Source: Arsenicibacter rosenii
GTDB taxonomy: Bacteria > Bacteroidota > Bacteroidia > Cytophagales > Spirosomataceae
Assembly: GCF_001870735.1 (NCBI RefSeq)
Contig: NZ_MORL01000019.1
Location: 49,344 to 113,343, forward strand
Length of the DNA stretch: 64,000 nucleotides
Direction: 5' to 3'
Positions 25,463-33,116 of this stretch are shown in pieces (the stretch's first letter is position 1; the number at the start of each line of letters is the position of its first letter). The translations under genes were made by a program, and so were the position numbers. Below the pieces are notes generated by a model. That model was not told the DNA's origin and ran no database searches. It was given only the letters and a program-made list of their open reading frames with translations.

Positions 25463-25912
25463 TTAGTCAAACAAACGTTTCAGGGTAAAGATGCGGTTGC
25501 GGCTGAAGCCGACTTTTTTGGTCGAGAACCGTGCCCGGTCCTGGCTGATATCATACGCCTGCAGGTGTTCCGGCAGGTTGGCATAGCGCTCAAGCTGGCT
25601 TTGCCACAGGGCCGGCTGCATAAACTGGCCGATCAGCAGGCGGGCGCGGTTGAGGTAACGAAGTTGTTTCGCTGTCCAGACAGGCCGGACAACGTCGGAG
25701 GGTGTGGTGGTGGTCAGCAGACCAGGGAGTATAGCCGGAGAAGCTGTCGGGGTAAGTTCTGCCAGTAAGTAAAGGCCAAGTTCAACGGCCATGAGCTGGT
25801 TGGCCGATAAGCTGGCGGGTTTACGGTGCGGCCGTGTTTCGGCTGAACCAGTTGACCGGCCCATAACCGGGCTGGCGGGTAACGATGATCGGAGTTGGAA
25901 TGAGGTGTTCAT
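25463..25912 (-). CDS. Unknown 149-aa protein, paralogue B and first gene of the PARP operon
   Basis: This gene has 149 codons and lies 13 bp upstream of the PARP start. The first 40 residues are Ser/Arg-rich and look disordered. The conserved core matches the 155-aa protein at 22770-23237: MAVELGLYLLAELTP, RPVWTAKQLRYLNRARLLI and LWQSQLERYANLPEHLQ. The C-terminus is basic (KKVGFSRNRIFTLKRLF). No known domain. Being first in the operon and duplicated within the same regulon suggests a needed accessory function, such as an adaptor, inhibitor or target of PARP. Which of these is not decided by the sequence. Confidence 0.75.
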   Translation of the reverse strand: MNTSFQLRSSLPASPVMGRSTGSAETRPHRKPASLSANQLMAVELGLYLLAELTPTASPAILPGLLTTTTPSDVVRPVWTAKQLRYLNRARLLIGQFMQPALWQSQLERYANLPEHLQAYDISQDRARFSTKKVGFSRNRIFTLKRLFD

Positions 25913-25958
25913 GCGCTTTGTTGTTTAGCATTCAGTTTACGTGTTGTCCTTGGTGATA

Positions 25959-25995
25959 CAAAGATTCACCCACAAGAACGTAATCTTTTTATGTT
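25959..25995 (-). promoter_or_regulatory. Promoter/operator module 2 (PARP operon)
   Basis: On the minus strand, AATCTTTG (25966-25959) is the -7 element, and the palindrome AACGTAATCTTTTTATGTT (25977-25995) lies 18 bp away. It differs from modules 1 and 3 by one base in the right arm. It stands between the PARP operon and the divergent DUF3828-like gene, so it may serve both. Confidence 0.78.
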
Positions 25996-26076
25996 CTTCT
26001 TTTTTTCTGAATTTTTTACTCAGAAAATATTTTTCCGCTCTTTTTCTGCATATTTCCGGTCTAAAGCCTAAGCCGT

Positions 26077-26550
26077 ATGTATACACGTTTTATTGCCCTC
26101 ATAATCTGTTGGTTAGGGTGCGTTAGTGCCTTTTCGCAAGTACAGCCAACCCCTGTGCAAACGCCGGAATCGGTTGTTAAAGACCTTTACAAACACCACG
26201 ATCAGGACCAAAGTCCGTTTTTTCAGACCAGGAGCCGCGCATCGGTTGATACTTATTTTGTCAGAAAACTGGCCGATCTGATCTGGAAAGATGTGGTGTC
26301 GCACCAGGATGAAGTCGGCGCCATCGGAGCCGATCCGCTGTATAATGCGCAGGATACCGACATTAAAAACCGGTCTTTCGGCAAGGCCGCCATCCAGAAC
26401 GGACTGGCCACGGTTACGGTGTCGTTCGAAAATTTCGGAGAGAAACAGAAGGTGCAGTTCCTGCTGCGGCAGGAAAAGGAGCGCTGGAAAATTGAAAATA
26501 TTAAATACGCCGACGGCAGCTCGCTCATGGGCTGGCTGACGGCCAACTAA
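26077..26550 (+). CDS. Secreted DUF3828-like protein
   Basis: The protein has 157 residues with a signal peptide (residues 1-20, ending VSAFSQ), so it is exported to the periplasm or beyond. The mature part has the shape of a DUF3828 protein, an NTF2-like fold: PESVVKDLYKHH at the start, a middle segment with YFVRKLADLIWKD, and a closing sheet VQFLLRQEKERWKIENIKYA. No catalytic residues can be named. It is divergent from the PARP operon and shares its 164-bp upstream region with operator module 2, so co-regulation is possible. Because it is extracytoplasmic, a direct physical role with PARP is unlikely. Confidence 0.75.
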   Translation: MYTRFIALIICWLGCVSAFSQVQPTPVQTPESVVKDLYKHHDQDQSPFFQTRSRASVDTYFVRKLADLIWKDVVSHQDEVGAIGADPLYNAQDTDIKNRSFGKAAIQNGLATVTVSFENFGEKQKVQFLLRQEKERWKIENIKYADGSSLMGWLTAN

Positions 26551-26568
26551 CCCATAGGCATCCTGAAA

Positions 26569-26604
26569 AAGAAAGCGCTGCTTCAACGGAGGCAGCGCTT
26601 TCTT
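26569..26604. terminator. Strong bidirectional hairpin after the DUF3828-like gene
   Basis: AAGAAAGCGCTGC (26569-26581) is the exact reverse complement of 26592-26604, with a 10-nt loop. On the minus strand a run of Ts follows the stem, so it would also stop transcripts coming from module 3. Confidence 0.8.
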
Positions 26605-26610
26605 GGCGTT

Positions 26611-26675
26611 CATGGGTATCTGTTGTTTACTGATGGAACAAAGGTACAGGAGCAAAAACGTAATCTTTTTACGTT
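26611..26675 (-). promoter_or_regulatory. Promoter/operator module 3, without a downstream gene
   Basis: On the minus strand, TACCTTTG (26646-26639) is a perfect -7 box, and the palindrome AACGTAATCTTTTTACGTT (26657-26675) lies 18 bp upstream of it. The leader CAGTAAACAACA and an ATGAAC at 26613 resemble those of module 1. Instead of a gene, the hairpin at 26569-26604 follows. The palindrome also lies about 130 bp upstream of the WYL regulator gene and may control it from the other side. Confidence 0.72.
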
Positions 26676-26806
26676 CTTCTTTTCAGGAGATAATTTTTTT
26701 AGTAAAATTGTAGCAATAGTATACCTGAGCGAGGGATTGATGTCATGCCCATTAAGCGCAATAACGGGTCGCTCATTCACTCTATCGCTCATTCACTCAT
26801 TCGCCC

Positions 26807-27841
26807 ATGCCCATTACCCGATCTGCCTTTCAGCGTTACCGCCTGATTGATGAGTTGATCAGTCAGTATCCAAAGCAGTTTTCCAAACAGCGGTTGTTCG
26901 AGATCTGCCGCGATAAATGCGGCATCCGTTCGGTGTCGTCGCTTGAAAAAGACATACAGCGATTGCGGGAGGACCACGACGCGCCGATTGCCTATGATAA
27001 AAGAAGAGACGGTTATTACTACACCGATCCACAGTTCAGGCTCCTGACACTGATGCTGAACCCCGACGACATGGAGGCGCTTGACTATGCGCGCGAAGTG
27101 TTGGCCGCGACACAGGGCGATTCGGTAGCCGACGAACTCAGTAACGCCTTGCAGAAAGTACGCCAAAGCCTCGACATTATCCGCGAGGTGAAAACGGATA
27201 CGCCTACGCGGCGGGTTGTTTATGTCGAAGAGCGCATACTGGGCGGCAACCGGCATTTCGTACCTGTCCTGATCCGGGCTGTGAACCAGAACCGGCAGGT
27301 GGCCTTCCGCTACAGTAAGTACGATAACAACGACCCGAAGGCGGTTCAGGAAAAAGAGTTACCCCGCTTGCGGGCCCTGCACCCGATTTTGCTGCGGGAG
27401 GTCTGGGATAGCTGGTATGTGATTGGTTATGATGAAAAAACGGGGCAGGAGCGGACCTTTGCGCTCGACCGGATGAGCGATCTGGAAATTCTGGATGAGC
27501 CCTGTAACGTACCCGAATCCATCATGAACAACGTCAGTGAGTTGTTTAACCATATTTACGGCATTACCGACAGCAGTGGCCCGGTAGAAGATATTGTTCT
27601 GTCGTTCACGCCGTTGCGGGGGCGTTATGTCAAGGCCAAACCCATTCACCAGACGCAGGAAGTGCTCAGCGATACCGATGAGGCCTGTGTCGTCCGGCTG
27701 CGGCTGGCTCCCAACCGTGACCTGATGATGCACCTGCGCAGCTACGGTGAAGACCTGACCGTGTTGCAACCAGCCAGCCTGGCAAAGGCCATCGCAGATT
27801 CGTTCAGGGCGGCGCTGGCGCATTATAACGTTTACGTTTAA
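26807..27841 (+). CDS. WYL-domain transcriptional regulator
   Basis: The protein has 344 residues. The N-terminal part is a winged helix-turn-helix (FQRYRLIDELISQYPKQFSK, then SSLEKDIQRLREDHDAPIAYD). A WYL domain follows at about 140-235 (VLIRAVNQNRQVAFRYSKYD, LHPILLREVWDSWYVIGYDE), and then a WCX-type C-terminal extension (VEDIVLSFTPLRGRYVKAKP). WYL domains bind nucleic acid or nucleotide ligands and often control defence and DNA-damage genes. Its closeness to three copies of one operator makes it the best candidate for the PARP regulon controller; this is inference. The domain call itself is secure. Confidence 0.92.
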   Translation: MPITRSAFQRYRLIDELISQYPKQFSKQRLFEICRDKCGIRSVSSLEKDIQRLREDHDAPIAYDKRRDGYYYTDPQFRLLTLMLNPDDMEALDYAREVLAATQGDSVADELSNALQKVRQSLDIIREVKTDTPTRRVVYVEERILGGNRHFVPVLIRAVNQNRQVAFRYSKYDNNDPKAVQEKELPRLRALHPILLREVWDSWYVIGYDEKTGQERTFALDRMSDLEILDEPCNVPESIMNNVSELFNHIYGITDSSGPVEDIVLSFTPLRGRYVKAKPIHQTQEVLSDTDEACVVRLRLAPNRDLMMHLRSYGEDLTVLQPASLAKAIADSFRAALAHYNVYV

Positions 27842-27888
27842 CCACGGAGAACACGGAGGTTTGCACCGAGGACACAGAGGTTTATTCT
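27842..27888. repeat. Degenerate ACACGGAGG repeat
   Basis: ACCACGGAGAACACGGAGGTTT is followed by CACCGAGGACACAGAGGTTT, a low-complexity block between the convergent WYL and GH31 genes. No hairpin strong enough to call a terminator. Confidence 0.35.
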
Positions 27889-27909
27889 GCTCTTTTTGTC
27901 CGCTGTGAT

Positions 27910-29685
27910 TTATAAGAAGATTTTATAGCTTCCCTGCGCATAGGTGCGGGTTTTGATGATCAGTTTCTTTTGCGCGGACAGATACTGGTACTCATCGTTG
28001 CGGAGCAGGTGACCGTCGCAGATAAGTTTAACGGGTGGTTTGTCGAGATGGATGCGAAGAATATGCGGTTGCTTTTTACCCGTAAACTGTATGCGTATGG
28101 TATTGCCTTGTTGCCCAACCGCCAGCGATAGGGGTTCCTGCGTTTTGGTGTCGTAGGTGGTGAAGGCAGTGTTGCCCTTCGGATACACCAGCCACGTCAG
28201 GTAACCTGCCGACAGACTGTCGCCCAGCCCCGTGTAGGCGCGTTTGACCGATAGCGGAATCACGGCTCCTTCCCGGATAAACACCGGAAACTGCGCCAGC
28301 GGGAAGTCGCGGGTCAGGGTCTGCCCGCCGTCCAGTAGCTTGCCGTCGTCGAACCAGTACCGCCACTGACCGGCCGGCAGCGTCACTGTATTGGTCAAAT
28401 CATCTTTGTAAACCGGAGCGACTAACAGGTGATCGCCAAACAAATAATGGTATTTGCCGTCGACGGGGCGTTGCAGGACAGGCCCTCCCTTATGCCCCGA
28501 TACCACGTAACTGTACATATACGGAATCAGCTCGGTGTGCAGCCACGCATAGGTCCGGATAATTCCGAGTTCCTGACGGCTGCGTTTCCAGAGGGCCCGT
28601 TCGCCGTGGCCACCGTTCAGAAACAGCCCGCAAAAGGCCGAAAACTGCGCCCAGCGGATATACAGCCGTGGCGGAATGCTGTCGCCGGAAAAACCGGCAA
28701 TGTCGGAGCCAATGATATTGTAGCCGAGGGCCGCGCTTTTCAGAATACTTTGGATCGCCGATTCGAACCCTTGTACACCGCCGAGGGCAATGTCTTTTCC
28801 GGATGCTTCCCCGCCACCGGCGCGGGCCGGTGTCTGCCAGTAGTGCTTCTGGTCGCCCACCCAGTTGACGGGCGAGGCATCAATCGGGGCAAAGCCTTCG
28901 GGGTGGAACCCACGGTCCATCGCCCGCGCCAGGGTCACAAATTCCGGATTCTGCGTAAGGCCGTGTTTGTATTCATCGCGGTAGTAGTGATCCATGTACT
29001 GCCGTGTGGTCATCCAGCCACCGGCGGTTTTCTGGTATAAAAAGGGCAGCGGGCCAAACTGTTGCCGGAAAAGGGTACCGGTGCCGTCGAGTTTCCAGCC
29101 GTCAATACCGAAGTCGAAAACCTGTTGTTGCAGGCCCCGCCACCAACGCATCGCCTCCGGACTGGTGTAGTCGATAAAGCCGCCTTTGCCTTTCCACCAT
29201 TTAATCTGTTCGCCGTTCCCGGCCAGGTAGCCCTTTGCTTTCGCCTCCTCAAACCAGGGCCCCGACTCCTGCATTCTGGTGTCCTTGCTGTACCTGTTAA
29301 CCATCGACGTCATCCAGAGCACAACGCGGTAGCCTTTATCCTGTAAGCCGGTAAACCATCGTTTGGGTGACGGATAACGGCTGGTATCGACGGTGAAATC
29401 ATTGTATCGGAGGCTCCACGGGCTGTCAATCAGGATGGTCCGGACCGGAATATCGTGGGCGGCATAACCGGCCAGCAACGAGTCGACATAGCCTGCGGTA
29501 TTCCGGTCATCCTCCCAAAGCCAGCATTCGAGCGCCCATGCCGGAGTCAGGGGCGGATGGCCGTGGCGCTGCTGATTGAAGGGAATGCCCCAGAACGGCA
29601 GGATGAAATAAACGTAGCCCAAAACGGTCAGGCCGACGAGGGTCAGGCCCAGTATTTTTCCGATTTTCTTCAGCCGTTTTTTCAT
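27910..29685 (-). CDS. Membrane-anchored glycoside hydrolase family 31 protein
   Basis: The protein has 591 residues from the ATG at 29685 (MKKRLKK); a longer reading without an ATG was rejected because it would overlap the upstream gene. A single N-terminal helix (about 15-35) anchors it, with the enzyme on the outside. The TIM barrel carries the GH31 nucleophile motif DGWKLDG, Asp at about residue 200, and the probable acid/base Asp in IIGSDIAGFSG. A C-terminal beta domain follows (LFGDHLLVAPVY, FPVFIREGAVIPL). The family includes alpha-glucosidases, alpha-xylosidases and related enzymes; the exact substrate is open. It starts 2 bp after the PHP gene stop and is surely co-transcribed with it. 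Confidence 0.9.
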   Translation of the reverse strand: MKKRLKKIGKILGLTLVGLTVLGYVYFILPFWGIPFNQQRHGHPPLTPAWALECWLWEDDRNTAGYVDSLLAGYAAHDIPVRTILIDSPWSLRYNDFTVDTSRYPSPKRWFTGLQDKGYRVVLWMTSMVNRYSKDTRMQESGPWFEEAKAKGYLAGNGEQIKWWKGKGGFIDYTSPEAMRWWRGLQQQVFDFGIDGWKLDGTGTLFRQQFGPLPFLYQKTAGGWMTTRQYMDHYYRDEYKHGLTQNPEFVTLARAMDRGFHPEGFAPIDASPVNWVGDQKHYWQTPARAGGGEASGKDIALGGVQGFESAIQSILKSAALGYNIIGSDIAGFSGDSIPPRLYIRWAQFSAFCGLFLNGGHGERALWKRSRQELGIIRTYAWLHTELIPYMYSYVVSGHKGGPVLQRPVDGKYHYLFGDHLLVAPVYKDDLTNTVTLPAGQWRYWFDDGKLLDGGQTLTRDFPLAQFPVFIREGAVIPLSVKRAYTGLGDSLSAGYLTWLVYPKGNTAFTTYDTKTQEPLSLAVGQQGNTIRIQFTGKKQPHILRIHLDKPPVKLICDGHLLRNDEYQYLSAQKKLIIKTRTYAQGSYKIFL

Positions 29686-29687
29686 AA

Positions 29688-30995
29688 TCAGTAGACGTAA
29701 ATCGGGTTGGTATAGACCCACGGAACCCATTTGTCGCCGAGGTGTACGCGTGCGACAAGGCGGTAGTTGCCGGCCGTTACAGGCTTAGAATACGCATAAT
29801 CGTAAGCATTTTCTTTGCGGTCAATCTGCTTGCCGTTGCGGAAAAGTTCGAATGTGACGGGATACGGCGAAACCGCTTTGAGCCTGCTGACTGATGTTGC
29901 TTTGACGGAGTCGCCCATGATTGCATTCAGCTGGCTGCGGGCATCGGTGCTGTAAAAGCCAAAGCCTTTTGCCTTTGCCAGATTTTCGAAAGAAATGTAG
30001 GCATGGCCCTTCACGAGACCGTTTTTCAGGGCACGGCTCGACAGCGTATCGCAGAAAATGTGGGTATTAATGAAGTTAAAGGAGTGAAAATAAGTGTCGA
30101 GTTCGGCTTTGTAGGCCCAGCCGGCCGCGTCGGGTTTGCCCAGTAATAGCTTTTCCAGCAAACCCGGTTTGACAATACGCATCGTTTTGGCGTTTGAGCC
30201 TACCCATTCCACCATGCCGTCTTTGGTGTAGCGGGCGCGGATACTTTGGTTGTTATGGGCATCGGCGGCGCCCATACCGACAATCCGGCGGTGTTGATTG
30301 AGGGAGTCCCAGCGGGCGAGAATTGCCGTCTGTTCATCGTACAGCTCGCGGTAGCCCCAGTGTTTGAACCGCCCGCTGTTGACCATACTATTCAGCACAA
30401 ACGGCAGAATACCGCTTTTTTCGTCGATCAGGTCGGTGTGGATGTTATAAATTTCCATTGCCTGATAGTCGGGATTTCCCCAATCGTGGGGCTCTTCGGT
30501 ATGGACATACAGCACCAGCCCGCCCGGCTCCACCACGCTCCGGATAACGGTATCCAGACTCTGCTTCCAGTTAATAACCGTCGGGCGCAGGGGCGTAACC
30601 ATCAGGCCGTCGGATTCGGTACCGGACTCCACAATCAGCCCGTCGAAGGTGCCGTGGTAGGCGCGGGGGAAAGTGTCGAGGGGTGCCCGTTTGTGGTCGG
30701 AGAAAAAGAGAAAATCGAGTTGTGCCTGTTTTGCCGCCGGGACGATTTCCGAAAGCACACCACGGCTGTCGTGCGACCAGTAGCAGTGAGCATGCAATAC
30801 GCCTTGGTAATCAGGTAGTGGGATGGGATGCTGCGGTTTCCGGTACTGTTGCCATAGCGCCTCGCGGTCAGCTTCGAGCGTGGGGTAGGTGACAAAATGA
30901 TTCCAGAGCGGTTCTGCCAGCAGATATCCGGCGACGATCAGGAGGAGAATAAACAGGACCTTCAGGATACGGAAAAAAACGCGCAGGAGTTTCAT
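29688..30995 (-). CDS. Membrane-anchored PHP-domain metal-dependent phosphoesterase-like protein
   Basis: The protein has 435 residues. An N-terminal membrane helix (about 8-28) precedes a PHP-type fold. Metal-binding positions visible are LHAHCYWSHDSRG near residue 68, FFSDHKRAP near 98, LYVHTEEPHDW and GAADAHNNQ. The C-terminal ~100 residues are a beta-sandwich (PVTFELFRNGKQIDRKENAY). PHP enzymes hydrolyse phosphoesters with a trinuclear metal centre. Most are cytoplasmic, so the anchor and the partner glycosidase suggest action on an extracytoplasmic sugar phosphate or glycan; this is inference. It is the first gene of a two-gene operon with GH31. Confidence 0.78.
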   Translation of the reverse strand: MKLLRVFFRILKVLFILLLIVAGYLLAEPLWNHFVTYPTLEADREALWQQYRKPQHPIPLPDYQGVLHAHCYWSHDSRGVLSEIVPAAKQAQLDFLFFSDHKRAPLDTFPRAYHGTFDGLIVESGTESDGLMVTPLRPTVINWKQSLDTVIRSVVEPGGLVLYVHTEEPHDWGNPDYQAMEIYNIHTDLIDEKSGILPFVLNSMVNSGRFKHWGYRELYDEQTAILARWDSLNQHRRIVGMGAADAHNNQSIRARYTKDGMVEWVGSNAKTMRIVKPGLLEKLLLGKPDAAGWAYKAELDTYFHSFNFINTHIFCDTLSSRALKNGLVKGHAYISFENLAKAKGFGFYSTDARSQLNAIMGDSVKATSVSRLKAVSPYPVTFELFRNGKQIDRKENAYDYAYSKPVTAGNYRLVARVHLGDKWVPWVYTNPIYVY

Positions 30996-31102
30996 AAATA
31001 ACTTCCGGCCAGCGGATTACTAACCTGCATCTACTACGGGAAAACGGGGCAAAGGGGCTATCTTTTTTGTATTATGAGTACTTTCAATAGCCAAAGCAAC
31101 AT

Positions 31103-31195
31103 GTCTGTCGTCCCGACAGGAGGACTGGGTCGCCGTTGCGCAGATCTTATCGCATTCTACGTCCAGAGATCCCTCCTGCGTCGGGATGACAAAAG
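31103..31195. repeat. Imperfect inverted repeat near the GMC oxidoreductase
   Basis: GTCTGTCGTCCCGACAGGAG (31103-31122) returns as the complement in CCTCCTGCGTCGGGATGACA (31172-31191). The arms differ at a few positions. It lies between the PHP gene start and the stop of the GMC gene and may act as terminator of the latter; it also has the look of a dispersed repeat. Confidence 0.5.
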
Positions 31196-31199
31196 TTGA

Positions 31200-32810
31200 T
31201 TATTTTTTTATTAAATCTGCCGCTTTTTCGGCGATCATGATGACGGGCGCGTTGGTGTTGCCCGAGACGATGGTCGGCATGATGGATGCGTCAACCACAC
31301 GCAGCCCGCCGATGCCATGGACCCGCAGTTCGGGATCGACGACGGCCAGCTCGTCGGTGCCCATTTTGCACGTCCCGACAGGGTGGTAAAGTGCCTCAGT
31401 CAGCCGCTGTACGTGGTGCCACAGGTCATCGTCGGATACGCGTTTGGGCGGCATAATGACTTTTTTGCGGTACTGACTGAAGGCGTCAGCTTCGATGATG
31501 TCGAGGGCTTTCCGGATGCCCTTAAGCATCATCCGCCGGTCGTCTTCGTGGCTGTAGAAATTCGGCTGAATCAGGGGGGCATCCAGCGGACTTGCCGAAC
31601 GCAGCCCGACACAGCCACGGCTTTTGGGTTTTAGCAGGATTGGCAGAATGCTGAAGCCATCGGTGCGGGGCAGCGTGTTGATGTCGTACAGATTAGCTTT
31701 GTAATCGCTGCCGAGGTGGAGGGGAGCAAAATGGAACTGGAAATCGACGCGGTCGTCCGGCGCTTCGAGGTTGATGAAGGCATTGGCTTCGAGCGGGCTA
31801 CAGGTGAGCGGCCCGCTTTTGGTTATTGCATACCGGATAAATGACGAAAGCTGGCCCCAGGGCGTCAGGAAACGGTTGGTGGATACGGGTTGTGAGGCCA
31901 GTGCGCTGACACCGGTAAACGCATGGTCCTGCAGGTTTTTACCGACGCCCGGCAACGCATGTTTTACCTGAATGCCGTACTGACGCAACGTATGGGCAGG
32001 ACCGACACCGGACAGCAGCAAAATATGCGGCGACTGAAATGCCCCGGCCGACAGGATCACTTCGCGGTTGGCATAGGCTTTTTCGGTCGCATGTTTACCC
32101 GTAAAAAACTCAACGCCAACGGCTCTGTCTTTGTCGAGTAATACTTGTTTGGTCATGGCGTTGGTGACCACTTTCAAATTCGGTCGGGTGAGCACTGGTT
32201 TCAGAAAAGCAGTTGCAGTACTTTGACGTTTGCCGTCTTTGATGGTAAACTGGAGTAGTCCGGCGCCATTCTGCCCGGGGCCGTTGGGGTCATGGTTGAG
32301 CGGAATACCGGTTTGCTGACAGGCATTGACAAAGGCGCCGGCGAGCGGCGTCCGGAAGCGGGTCGCATAGCCTACCGACAGTGGCCCGTCGGTACCATGA
32401 TAGGCAGGGTCAAGCTGAGCCGCCTGCTGATTGTGCTCGGAACGGATAAAATACGGAAGTACGTCGTCGTAGCGCCAGCCCGTGTTACCGGCTCTTGCCC
32501 AGTCATTGTAGTCCTCGCGATTCCCCCGGACATAGGCCATGGCATTGGTAGAACTGCTGCCGCCCAGCGTTTTTCCGCGGGGCAGGTAAATTCGGGTACC
32601 GTTGAGTGCGGCCTGGGGTTCGCTCCAGAATCCCCAGTCGACGGCGGAGCGGTGTAGTTTCGCATAGCCCGCCGGTATATGGATTTCCATTTTTGTATCC
32701 GGTCCGCCAGCTTCGAGCAATAGTACGGTCGTAGCAGGATTTTCAGAAAGCCGGTTCGCCAATACACAACCGGCCGAACCCGCTCCCACAATGATATAGT
32801 CAAAACGCAT
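31200..32810 (-). CDS. GMC-family FAD-dependent oxidoreductase
   Basis: The protein has 536 residues from MRFDYIIVGAGSAGC at 32810; earlier in-frame residues lack an ATG. The Rossmann FAD-binding motif GAGSAGCVLANRLSE lies at about 8-22. The GMC signatures are GKTLGGSSSTNAMAYVRGN near residue 80, and LSAGAFQSPHILLLSGVGPA near 255. The C-terminal end YHPVGTCKMG and GNTNAPVIMIAEKAADLI holds the active-site His and Asn. Relatives oxidise primary alcohols such as choline or glycols, passing electrons to a quinone or oxygen. Without a betaine-aldehyde dehydrogenase beside it, a specific substrate cannot be given. No signal peptide, so cytoplasmic. Confidence 0.92.
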   Translation of the reverse strand: MRFDYIIVGAGSAGCVLANRLSENPATTVLLLEAGGPDTKMEIHIPAGYAKLHRSAVDWGFWSEPQAALNGTRIYLPRGKTLGGSSSTNAMAYVRGNREDYNDWARAGNTGWRYDDVLPYFIRSEHNQQAAQLDPAYHGTDGPLSVGYATRFRTPLAGAFVNACQQTGIPLNHDPNGPGQNGAGLLQFTIKDGKRQSTATAFLKPVLTRPNLKVVTNAMTKQVLLDKDRAVGVEFFTGKHATEKAYANREVILSAGAFQSPHILLLSGVGPAHTLRQYGIQVKHALPGVGKNLQDHAFTGVSALASQPVSTNRFLTPWGQLSSFIRYAITKSGPLTCSPLEANAFINLEAPDDRVDFQFHFAPLHLGSDYKANLYDINTLPRTDGFSILPILLKPKSRGCVGLRSASPLDAPLIQPNFYSHEDDRRMMLKGIRKALDIIEADAFSQYRKKVIMPPKRVSDDDLWHHVQRLTEALYHPVGTCKMGTDELAVVDPELRVHGIGGLRVVDASIMPTIVSGNTNAPVIMIAEKAADLIKK

Positions 32811-33085
32811 AGTCAGATGGGTAGAAAAAATAGGATTATGAAGATATATTTTTTTGTTATTCACCGGTTATTCCTCAGCGTTTTTTCGTTTGAGAAACTA
32901 TAATAAAAAATGATAGACTCTTTATTTGCTAGAGTAGGTGTGGTAACTTTATTTTATATATTGGTTTTGTAAAAATGTTACTTTTTATTGTTTTTAATAA
33001 TTATTGTTATGCGTATTACTTAAATATTAAGTGAAAGTTAGCTTTTAATAGTACTATGATAACATCTGAATTACTGGAATATACG

Positions 33086-33093
33086 TAGTTTTG
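33086..33093 (+). promoter_or_regulatory. -7 box of the giant secreted nuclease gene
   Basis: TAGTTTTG matches the consensus and ends 23 bp before the ATG. The 32811-33116 interval is very AT-rich and holds nothing else that could be supported. Confidence 0.55.
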
Positions 33094-33116
33094 TCTAAGT
33101 TAAACCGAATAACTTC

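Noticed and set aside
26113..26613. Long minus-strand frame starting at the ATG of promoter module 3
   Set aside because: It runs antisense through the DUF3828-like gene, which has a signal peptide and family features on the plus strand. It must also pass the 13-bp terminator hairpin, and its sequence has no resemblance to the other regulon genes.
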